A DNA stretch of 34,551 bases from an uncultured Subdoligranulum sp. (GTDB taxonomy: Bacteria; Bacillota; Clostridia; Oscillospirales; Ruminococcaceae): NCBI GenBank assembly GCA_904390925.1, contig CAJFMB010000015.1:1-34551 (forward strand), written 5' to 3'. This document shows positions 27,236 through 34,551 of the stretch, in pieces. A program made the position numbers and the translations under genes. Each line of letters opens with the position of its first letter. Within the stretch, counting starts at the first letter, position 1. The notes beneath the pieces are model-generated. The model was not told where the DNA came from, did not search any database, and saw only the letters and a list, made by a program, of their open reading frames with translations.

Positions 27236-27934
27236 TCAGCCTCTGGATGCGTCAATTTCCCGGTACAGATAGTGCAGTGCATCACTCAGCCCGCCAAGAG
27301 AGTCGATCAGTCCCTCCTCCACAGCCTGCTGCCCATTGAGTACTGTTCCCATATCCATGACAAGCTCACCGGTATTGTGCATCAGTTCCACAAACCGCTT
27401 TGCCGATATCCCCGAATGCCCCGATACAAAACTGACAATCCGTTCCTGCATCTGCTCAAAATAGCGCATGGTCTGGGGAACGCCCAATACCATTCCCGAA
27501 TGGCGCACCGGATGCACGGTCATGGTGGCGGTGGGGACAATAAAGCTTCGTCTGGCCGATACCGCCAGCGGAATTCCGATGGAATGTCCTCCCCCCAGCA
27601 CCAGGGTGGCGCTGGGCTTGGAAAGTCCGGCAATCAACTCCGCCAGGGCAAGGCCCGTCTCCACGTCGCCGCCCACAGTGTTCAGGATTACCAGCAACCC
27701 TTCAATCTCCGGGTCTTCCTCAATATCCACCAGTTGGGGAATCACATGCTCATACTTTGTCGTCTTTTGATTGTCCGGCGCAAAGCTGTGGCCTTCAATT
27801 GTTCCGATCACCGTGAGGCAATGAATGGTATGGCTGCCACGGGTTGCGGCAACCGTGCCGCTTTCGGCGATCAGCTGCTGCTCCTTTTGTTTCTGCATGG
27901 TAGATTCCCCTGCTTCGGATTCTTTCCGACTCAT
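27236..27934 (-). CDS. ClpP-class serine protease, TepA-like
   Basis: [65 protein letters not shown]. Start 27934 with AGGAGG upstream. tepA next to spoIIIE is known in Bacillus. Confidence 0.85.
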   Translation of the reverse strand: MSRKESEAGESTMQKQKEQQLIAESGTVAATRGSHTIHCLTVIGTIEGHSFAPDNQKTTKYEHVIPQLVDIEEDPEIEGLLVILNTVGGDVETGLALAELIAGLSKPSATLVLGGGHSIGIPLAVSARRSFIVPTATMTVHPVRHSGMVLGVPQTMRYFEQMQERIVSFVSGHSGISAKRFVELMHNTGELVMDMGTVLNGQQAVEEGLIDSLGGLSDALHYLYREIDASRG

Positions 27935-28078
27935 GGTATACTCCTCCTTTCGGCTGCCGCCCCGCACTGGGCAGCGGTATACCTCAGTATGCCCCGCATT
28001 GCCTTGCCTTATTTCAAATGACCCGCATTCATGCCGGAGAAGAAGGAAGACCCCATACGAATCCACTTAGATAAAAAT

Positions 28079-28107
28079 TTGACAAATCCTTGTGCAGCGA
28101 TTATACT
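28079..28107 (+). promoter_or_regulatory. sigma-A-type promoter for rex
   Basis: TTGACA (28079-28084), 17-bp spacer, TATACT (28102-28107). Confidence 0.75.
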
Positions 28108-28128
28108 ATTTTTGTACGATATGTTTAC

Positions 28129-28150
28129 AGGCGGTGTCAGCCCGCCTTTT
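28129..28150 (+). terminator. short terminator-like hairpin in the rex leader
   Basis: AGGCGG-TGTCAGC-CCGCCT followed by TTT. Confidence 0.45.
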
Positions 28151-28211
28151 CTATGTGATTTTGAAATACTGGTCATAGCAGCATCATTTTCTGGGATCGG
28201 GAGGTGCGAAC

Positions 28212-28853
28212 ATGCCCGCACAAAGCAAAGTTTCGCTGCCAGTCATCAAACGTCTGCCCAAATATTACCGCTATCTGGTGAATCTGTCCGCCGATGGCCG
28301 GGAAAAGGTTTCCTCCAGTGAACTGGCACATATGATGGGAACCACCGCCAGTCAGGTACGCCAGGACTTCAATTGCTTCGGCGGCTTTGGACAACAGGGC
28401 ATCGGGTACAAGGTCAACGTCCTTCTGGATGAGATCGGCCGCCTGTTGTTTGGCAATGGTGAACTGCTGCCCACCATTCTGATCGGTGCCGGCCGCCTGG
28501 GAAATGCCGTGTCCAGCTTTATCTCCCGGGAGGCAAACGGATACCGGCTGCTTGCAGCATTTGACGTGAATCCTGCACTGGTTGGGCAGGAAATGGCAGG
28601 CGTTATCATCCGTCCGCTGGATGAGCTGGAATCCTTCTGTCTGGAATACAAGCCTGTGGTTGCAGTGTTGTGTGTTCCCCGGCAAAGTGCCGTGGAGGTA
28701 AGCGGAGATCTGGTCCGTCTTGGCATCAAGGGGTTCTGGAATTTCAGCCATTACGACCTTTCTGTGGAGCATCCGGAAGTAACCGTCGAAAATGTACATC
28801 TGGGCGACAGCCTGATGAGCCTGGGATATCGCCTGCGCAATACCGAGGGTTGA
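28212..28853 (+). CDS. rex: redox-sensing transcriptional repressor Rex
   Basis: RLPKYYRYLVNLSADGREKVSSSELAHMMGTTASQVRQDFNCFGGFGQQGIGYKV; ILIGAGRLGNAV Rossmann motif. Confidence 0.95.
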   Translation: MPAQSKVSLPVIKRLPKYYRYLVNLSADGREKVSSSELAHMMGTTASQVRQDFNCFGGFGQQGIGYKVNVLLDEIGRLLFGNGELLPTILIGAGRLGNAVSSFISREANGYRLLAAFDVNPALVGQEMAGVIIRPLDELESFCLEYKPVVAVLCVPRQSAVEVSGDLVRLGIKGFWNFSHYDLSVEHPEVTVENVHLGDSLMSLGYRLRNTEG

Positions 28854-28862
28854 AATAAAAAG

Positions 28863-28893
28863 TGTCTGCCGTGTATTCCGGCAGACATTTTTT
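28863..28893 (+). terminator. terminator after rex
   Basis: TGTCTGCCG/CGGCAGACA followed by TTTTTT. Confidence 0.85.
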
Positions 28894-28959
28894 GTATCTG
28901 CGTACCCTGCTTTGTGCTATACTGCCATAGACAGGATTTATACCATAAGGAGCAGCAAG

Positions 28960-29571
28960 ATGGCAAAACTGTATTTCCGATATGGAGCAATGAACAGCGG
29001 CAAGACAACGGCACTTCTTCAGGTGGCATACAATTATCAGGAACGCGGAATGCGGGTACTGATTTTGAAGCCTTCGGTGGACACCAAGGGAGGAGACCGG
29101 CTGGTCTCCCGGCTGGGCACCGAGCGTAAAGCAGATTACCTTGTCACCGCCTGTGAGAATGTATTTGATCTGGTGGCACAGGATCAACAGGCCCACGGAA
29201 AGCTGGCCTGCATCCTTTGCGATGAGAGCCAGTTTTTCACACCGGCCCAGGCGGAGCAGCTCTTTCTGGTAACGGTGGACCTGAATATTCCGGTCATCTG
29301 CTACGGACTGCGGGCGGATTTTATGCTGAAAGGTTTCCCCGGCGCCACAAGGTTTCTGGAGCTGGCACATACCATTGAGGAAATGAAAACCATCTGTGCC
29401 TGCGGACGAAAAGCCACCTGCAACGGGCGCAAGATCAACGGAGAATTTGTCTTTGAAGGCGACCAGATTGCCATTGACACGGTAGACCAGGTACAATACG
29501 AAAGTCTCTGCCCCCAGTGCTGGTTCCGGGAATACCGTGCTTACCTGCACCGAAAGCAGAAAGACTGCTGA
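28960..29571 (+). CDS. tdk: thymidine kinase
   Basis: MAKLYFRYGAMNSGKTTALLQVAYNYQERGMRVL, ILCDESQFFTPAQ, CACGRKATCNGR. Start 28960 after AAGGAG. Confidence 0.95.
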   Translation: MAKLYFRYGAMNSGKTTALLQVAYNYQERGMRVLILKPSVDTKGGDRLVSRLGTERKADYLVTACENVFDLVAQDQQAHGKLACILCDESQFFTPAQAEQLFLVTVDLNIPVICYGLRADFMLKGFPGATRFLELAHTIEEMKTICACGRKATCNGRKINGEFVFEGDQIAIDTVDQVQYESLCPQCWFREYRAYLHRKQKDC

Positions 29572-29587
29572 ACTATTTGACCAAAAA

Positions 29588-29625
29588 ACGCAGTGTATCC
29601 CTGCACAAACAGGCATACACTGCGT
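29588..29625. terminator. bidirectional terminator between tdk and hydrolase
   Basis: ACGCAGTGTAT...ATACACTGCGT (11 bp) with inner CCTG/CAGG. Confidence 0.75.
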
Positions 29626-29628
29626 AAT

Positions 29629-30591
29629 TTATTGTTTTTCCGGTGCCGGGGCATTGTCAAACAGCCGGTCCTGCATCCAGTTCAGTTCATCGGCGAAAAC
29701 TTTTTCCCGTTCGGTTTCGTTGTGCATCTCATGGCGACCACCCTCGTAAAGATTGCAGGTCAGATCCTGCATGCCGGCATCCCCCAGCATGGCATAGACT
29801 GCGCGTACACCGTCGCCGTAGTCCCCTACCGGGTCATCGGTGCCGGAAACCAGTAAGATCGGCAGATTTTTCGGCAGGGCCTCCGCCCACTTCCGGCTGC
29901 TCACATGGGTCAGTGCAGTCAGCATGTCACGGTAAGCGGAAGCCGTAAAATTGAAGCTGCACTGTGGGTCGGCATCATATTCCTGCACCACCGCCGGGTC
30001 GGTACTGATCCAGGCATTGCGGGAAACCGCATCCGGAATCCGCTTGCAGTAGGCGCCCGTCTGTCCTTTGACAATCACGGCGGAATGGTAACGGGGTCCC
30101 GCCACGGCCGCCGCCAGGCTGGCAAAGACCAGCCCCAGCCGGTTGCGCGGCGAGGGGCCTGCTGTTCCGCTGAGGATCAAAGCGTCGATGGTATCCGGCC
30201 AAAGCTCCGCATACCAGCGGGCGAAGAAACCGCCCATGCTGTGTCCGTACAAAACCAGCGGCAGGCCCGGATACCGCTGATGCAGGATCGTGTTCATGCT
30301 TTTCAGGTCTGCCAGCAGGCATCGGTATCCGTTTTTCTCGGCAAAATGGCCGTATTCTTCCTTGGTCGTACTTCCGCCATGACCCAAATGGTCATTTCCG
30401 GCCACCACAAACCCGTGGGACGTAAAATACTGAATCAGATACCGGTAGCGTCCCACATACTCACACATTCCATGGCTGATCTGGATGATCGCACGGGGAA
30501 CAATCCCTGGCATAGTGTACAGATAGCCTGCAATTGTGTGCTGTTTGTTTGCAGACGGATAGTGTACGGTTTCGCAACTGAACTGAGTCAT
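29629..30591 (-). CDS. alpha/beta hydrolase (monoacylglycerol lipase/lysophospholipase-like)
   Basis: AIIQISHGMCEYVGRYRYLIQYFTSHGFVVAGNDHLGHGGS, LYGHSMGGFFARWYAELWP, LLVSGTDDPVGDYG. Confidence 0.88.
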   Translation of the reverse strand: MTQFSCETVHYPSANKQHTIAGYLYTMPGIVPRAIIQISHGMCEYVGRYRYLIQYFTSHGFVVAGNDHLGHGGSTTKEEYGHFAEKNGYRCLLADLKSMNTILHQRYPGLPLVLYGHSMGGFFARWYAELWPDTIDALILSGTAGPSPRNRLGLVFASLAAAVAGPRYHSAVIVKGQTGAYCKRIPDAVSRNAWISTDPAVVQEYDADPQCSFNFTASAYRDMLTALTHVSSRKWAEALPKNLPILLVSGTDDPVGDYGDGVRAVYAMLGDAGMQDLTCNLYEGGRHEMHNETEREKVFADELNWMQDRLFDNAPAPEKQ

Positions 30592-30614
30592 ACAGCTTCC
30601 CCCATGGGTTGAAA

Positions 30615-31937
30615 TCAGAAACGCTCGACCCCTTCCGGCGTAACGCGGGCATAGACCAACGGCGGCAGTTCCGGCTTCCGGTCAGAGATCTCCAGCCCAC
30701 TGCGGTACATTTCCTCTGCGGCCATAAACAGAGCCGGGTCATCGGCATAGAAGGTACAGATGGCATCGCCGGAACGGACATAGCTGCCCAGCTTTTTGTG
30801 CATGACAATACCGGCGGCAAAATCAATGGCATCTTCCTTTTTCAGGCGGCCCGCCCCCAGCAATACGCTGGCATTGCCGATTTTTTCCACATCGTTTTTT
30901 ACGATATATCCGTCCGTCCTGGCGGTCAGGTCATAGCGGTACGCCGCCTTGCGCAGTTTACCGGGATCATCAATACAGGACACATCCCCCCCCTGCGCCG
31001 CGAACATCTGCCGGCATTTGCAAAAGGCTGTGCCATCGGCAATGGTCCGTTCCGCCATGGCCCGGCATTTGGCAAGTGTCCCCATGCCCGCCAGTACCAG
31101 CATATTCGAGGCAAGCTGCAGACAGACTTCGGTCAAATCTGCCGGACCGTGCCCCTTCAAAACGGCCAGGCTTTCGGCAACCTCCAGAGAATTACCGATC
31201 TGATATCCCAGCGGCCTGTCCATATCCGTGATCAGCGCTGTCATTTTACGGCCATGGGAGGTTCCAATGGAAACCATCAGCCTGGCCAGCTCAATCGCGT
31301 CGTCCAGGTTTTTCATGAAGGCGCCATCCCCCACCGTTACATCCAGCAGGATTGCATCTGAACCGGATGCCAGCTTCTTACTCATGATGGAGGAGGCGAT
31401 CAGCGGAATGCACCCCACCGTGGCGGTGACATCCCGCAATGCGTAAATCTTTTTGTCCGCGACGGCAATCTTCCCGCTTTGGCCGATGACTGCGATGCCG
31501 ATCTCGTTGACCTGGCGGAAAAATTCTTCCTGGTTCAGACTGGTGCGGGTGCCGGGAACCGATTCCAGCTTGTCAATGGTGCCGCCGGTATGCCCCAGTC
31601 CGCGGCCGCTCATTTTGGCAATGCGAACCCCGCAGGCCGCCACAATGGGGGCAATGACCAGCGTGGTTTTATCCCCAACACCGCCGGTGGAATGCTTGTC
31701 CACCTTGATGCCAGGAATGGCTGACAGGTCTACCATCTCGCCGGAGTGTGCCATCACATCGGTGAGCAGGGCGGTTTCCGTATCGGTCATTCCCTTCAGA
31801 TAGATGGCCATGAGCAGGGCACTCATCTGATAATCGGGGATCTCCCCTGCCACGTATCCATTGACCGCAAAGGCAATTTCCGCCTGGGTCAGCCTGCCAC
31901 CGTCCCGCTTTTTGGCAATGATATCGTACATCCGCAT
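30615..31937 (-). CDS. pyrimidine-nucleoside phosphorylase
   Basis: MRMYDIIAKKRDGGRLTQAEIAFAVNGYVAGEIPDYQMSALLMAIYLKGM; DKHSTGGVGDKTTLVIAPIVAACG. Start 31937 after GGGAGG. Confidence 0.94.
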   Translation of the reverse strand: MRMYDIIAKKRDGGRLTQAEIAFAVNGYVAGEIPDYQMSALLMAIYLKGMTDTETALLTDVMAHSGEMVDLSAIPGIKVDKHSTGGVGDKTTLVIAPIVAACGVRIAKMSGRGLGHTGGTIDKLESVPGTRTSLNQEEFFRQVNEIGIAVIGQSGKIAVADKKIYALRDVTATVGCIPLIASSIMSKKLASGSDAILLDVTVGDGAFMKNLDDAIELARLMVSIGTSHGRKMTALITDMDRPLGYQIGNSLEVAESLAVLKGHGPADLTEVCLQLASNMLVLAGMGTLAKCRAMAERTIADGTAFCKCRQMFAAQGGDVSCIDDPGKLRKAAYRYDLTARTDGYIVKNDVEKIGNASVLLGAGRLKKEDAIDFAAGIVMHKKLGSYVRSGDAICTFYADDPALFMAAEEMYRSGLEISDRKPELPPLVYARVTPEGVERF

Positions 31938-31966
31938 GACAGAACGCCTCCCTTCCGACTCGTCTG

Positions 31967-32006
31967 AAAAAAAGCCGCCCCACCCGCAAGATTCGGGCCG
32001 GGCAGC
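31967..32006 (-). terminator. terminator in the nucleoside phosphorylase leader (possible attenuator)
   Basis: Minus strand GCTGCCCGGCCCG-AATCTTG-CGGGTGGGGCGGC followed by TTTTTTT, between a promoter and the phosphorylase start. Confidence 0.7.
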
Positions 32007-32057
32007 TGCCGTAGAGGGGCAATGGGATTTTTCCCCATTCCCTTTTCCTTTGACTGT

Positions 32058-32086
32058 ATTATAACGAATTGCGCCCTGTTTTACAA
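32058..32086 (-). promoter_or_regulatory. putative promoter of the nucleoside phosphorylase gene
   Basis: Minus strand TTGTAA (32086-32081), 17-bp spacer, TATAAT (32063-32058). Confidence 0.6.
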
Positions 32087-32143
32087 CAATTCCAAAGGTG
32101 AAATTCCGTACAGGGTCATTGGCATTGCCCGAAAACACAAAAA

Positions 32144-32175
32144 CAGCCCGGCCGGGCAGACTGCCGGTCGGGCTG
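32144..32175 (-). terminator. terminator after pheT
   Basis: CAGCCCGGCCGG/CCGGTCGGGCTG 12-bp stem (one G-U), minus-strand TTTTTGTGTTTTC tail. Confidence 0.8.
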
Positions 32176-32198
32176 ATGAAAAAGGTTCTTCTGAACAA

Positions 32199-34551
32199 TC
32201 AGCGGATTTCGACGCCGAGACGATACTTCAGGTTACCCAGAATCTTCTTGACGAAGCGGTCCACTTCCTCATTGGTCAATTCCTTGCTGTCCGGCACAAA
32301 GTGCAGCGTGAAGGCCATGCTCTTTTTGCCTTCACCCAGCTGCTCGCCGCGGTAGATGTCAAACAGTTGAATCTCACCCACATGGGGGCAGGCCTTGCGC
32401 ATTTCGTGGACGATATCGCCGCAGGTGACCTCCTCGTTGGCAACCAGGGCCAGGTCCCGGCTGACGATATCAAACTCGGGGATGGGACGGTAGCGCAGGT
32501 TGGGGTTGACCAGCTCGGAGAAGGCCACATAGTCGATCTCACCCAGATAGATGTTCTGGTGGGTCTTGCTGTCCTTGGGCAGCTTGAGCTCGGCGGTGAC
32601 ATCGTTGGCCAGCTTGCCGAAGCAGCCGATCCGCTTGCCCTGGCAGAGAATGTCGGCGGAGATACCGGGATGCAGCCAGGGTGTGGAGGTGGCGCGCTGG
32701 TAGTCAAAGGTCAGGCCGAACTGCTCGCCCAGAGCCTCCACGGCGCCCTTGATCCGGAAGAAGTCCTCATCATCGCCCCAGGCCACAAAGCCCAGGTGCA
32801 GGCGTTCCTCAGGCAGCTCGGTGACGGGAATCTGCTTGGGAATATAGATGTTGGACAGCTCGAACAGGCGGCCGGCGGTGTTGCCGTTTTTCAGGTTGAT
32901 GACGGCAGAGTTCAGCAGCGAAGGCGCCAGCAGCGACCGCATGATGGTCAGGTTGGAGCTGATTGGGTTGAGGATGCGGATGACATTGCGCTCGGGGGCA
33001 TCGGCGGCAATGTGCAGGGCATCCAGGTCAGCGTCGGCATAGAAAGCCAGGGTCTCAGCCTCGTAGAAGCCCTGGGCGCAGAGCACCCGCTTGACCTTGG
33101 CGCGACGGTGCTGCTCCGGGGTCAGGCCGCCGCTGGTGACGGTGGCAGCCTTCAGGAAGGTGGGAACAATGTGCTCGTAGCCGTACTCGCGGATGACTTC
33201 CTCCGCCAGATCCGGCTCGCCCACCTCGATATCCTCGCGGTAGCGGGGTGCGATGACATCCAGCTTGTCCCCGTCACGGGTGACCTGGAATTCCAGGCGG
33301 GTCAGGATATCCACCACAGCGTCGCCGGGCACCTCGATGCCCAGGATGCGGTTGATGCCGCTGATGCTGGCGCTGATGTGCTTGCCCTCGCGGGGGGCGC
33401 CTGCGCTCACGTCAAAGGCGCTGGCGGTGACCTCGCCGCAGCCCAGCTCCTGGATCAGGTGCAGGGCGCGGGCCATGCCCAGCTCGGCGGTGTACTCGGA
33501 GACGCCCTTCTCGTAATGGCTGGAGGCGTCGGTGGACTGGCCCAGGCTGCGGGAAGTCTTGCGGATGCTGTCCCGGGCAAACTTGGCGGACTCAAACAGC
33601 AGCTGGGTGGTCTTGTCGGTGATCTCGCTGTTCAGGCCGCCCATGACACCGGCCAGAGCCACCGGCTTGGAACCGTCGCAGATGACCAGATTGTTGTGGT
33701 TGAGGGTGAACTCCTTGCTGTCCAGGGTGACGATCTTCTCGCCGTCCTGGGCGCGGCGGACAATGATCTGGCAGCTTTCCAGCGTGGACATGTCAAAGGC
33801 ATGCATGGGCTGGCCGATCTCCAGCATGACGTAGTTGGTGATATCCACCACGTTGGAGATGCTGCGCAGGCCGCACAGGGCCAGGTGGCGCTTCATCCAG
33901 CGGGGAGACTCGCCGGGGGTGATGTTGCGCACATAGTGGCCCAGGTAGCGGGGGCAGAGATCGGGCGCTTCCACCGAGATGGAAAGACGCGGGTCCTTGT
34001 AGTCGCTGGTGGTGTAGTCGGTGGCGGGCATCTTGAGGGGCTTGTTCAGCACAGCGGCCACCTCTCGGGCAATGCCCAGGACCGACTGGCAGTCGGCACG
34101 GTTGGCGGTGATGGAGATGTCGAAGATGTAGTCGTCCAGGCCCACAACCGAACGGATGTCGGTGCCGGGAACCGTATCCTTGGGCAGGTCCAGCAGACCG
34201 TAGACCTCGGCGCCGGGGTACAGGTCATCGTTCAGGCCCAGTTCCTCGCCGCTGCAGAGCATGCCGTTGGACTCGACACCCATCAGGGGTTTGGCCTTGA
34301 TTTTGACGCCGCCGGGCAGCGTGGAGCCGTCCAGCGCGGCGGGGGTGTGCATGCCCACATAGACGTTGGGTGCGCCGGTGCTGATCTGGATGTCGTGGCC
34401 GTACTCGCCGCAGTCCACCTTGCAGATGTGCAGATGGGTACCCTCCTGAGGCACCGCCTCGGTCACCACGCCCACAACGACGCGGCTGATCTCGGCGCCC
34501 AGGTCGATGAGCTCCTCCACCTCGAACCCGCAGGAGAAGAGTTTGCGCTCC
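32199..34551 (-). CDS. pheT: phenylalanine--tRNA ligase subunit beta (5' end outside window)
   Basis: tRNA-binding region, B3/B4 and B5 domains (CGLRSISNVVDITNYVMLEIGQPMHAFD), FDX-ACB C-terminus. Frame stays open to the window edge (ERKLFSCGFEVEELIDLG), so the listed Met at 34520 is not the start. Confidence 0.95.
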   Translation of the reverse strand, partial: ERKLFSCGFEVEELIDLGAEISRVVVGVVTEAVPQEGTHLHICKVDCGEYGHDIQISTGAPNVYVGMHTPAALDGSTLPGGVKIKAKPLMGVESNGMLCSGEELGLNDDLYPGAEVYGLLDLPKDTVPGTDIRSVVGLDDYIFDISITANRADCQSVLGIAREVAAVLNKPLKMPATDYTTSDYKDPRLSISVEAPDLCPRYLGHYVRNITPGESPRWMKRHLALCGLRSISNVVDITNYVMLEIGQPMHAFDMSTLESCQIIVRRAQDGEKIVTLDSKEFTLNHNNLVICDGSKPVALAGVMGGLNSEITDKTTQLLFESAKFARDSIRKTSRSLGQSTDASSHYEKGVSEYTAELGMARALHLIQELGCGEVTASAFDVSAGAPREGKHISASISGINRILGIEVPGDAVVDILTRLEFQVTRDGDKLDVIAPRYREDIEVGEPDLAEEVIREYGYEHIVPTFLKAATVTSGGLTPEQHRRAKVKRVLCAQGFYEAETLAFYADADLDALHIAADAPERNVIRILNPISSNLTIMRSLLAPSLLNSAVINLKNGNTAGRLFELSNIYIPKQIPVTELPEERLHLGFVAWGDDEDFFRIKGAVEALGEQFGLTFDYQRATSTPWLHPGISADILCQGKRIGCFGKLANDVTAELKLPKDSKTHQNIYLGEIDYVAFSELVNPNLRYRPIPEFDIVSRDLALVANEEVTCGDIVHEMRKACPHVGEIQLFDIYRGEQLGEGKKSMAFTLHFVPDSKELTNEEVDRFVKKILGNLKYRLGVEIR

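Noticed and set aside
1-34551. CRISPR arrays, toxin-antitoxin, restriction or other defence systems
   Set aside because: No regularly spaced repeats and no recognisable defence proteins among the supported ORFs.

Overview
The window looks like low-mobility chromosomal housekeeping DNA from a moderately GC-rich Firmicute. Gene content suggests a Ruminococcaceae/Oscillospiraceae-type gut clostridium, but this is inference only. Recognisable content, left to right: (i) a tRNA edge plus a graveyard of tRNA-Arg(CCT)-like fragments (1-735, minus); (ii) queA (-); (iii) a lysine-riboswitch-led operon asd-dapA-dapB-capA-like-ACT protein (+); (iv) a minus-strand cluster rnmV-like, holA, comEC, phosphoribosyltransferase, HIT, and alaS with a T-box leader; (v) a penicillin-binding transpeptidase, a VanZ-like protein and an alpha/beta hydrolase (-); (vi) a minus-strand run of ftsK/spoIIIE, ComEC-like metallo-beta-lactamase, metF, a stand-alone MetH activation-domain protein and metH; (vii) tepA-like ClpP-class protease (-); (viii) rex and tdk (+); (ix) a lysophospholipase-like hydrolase, pyrimidine-nucleoside phosphorylase and partial pheT (-). 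No transposase, CRISPR array, prophage or restriction system was seen, and no clearly new multi-gene system. The best second-look items are the tRNA-fragment region with a 38/39-nt direct repeat (601 bp offset) and strong dyads, the long ftsK leader with mutually exclusive stems, an orphan aspartokinase-type ACT protein with no kinase domain, a ComEC with an apparently inactive C-terminal MBL-like domain alongside a separate ComEC-like MBL protein, and an attenuator-like leader at the nucleoside phosphorylase gene. All calls come from reading the sequence; no database search or folding program was run.
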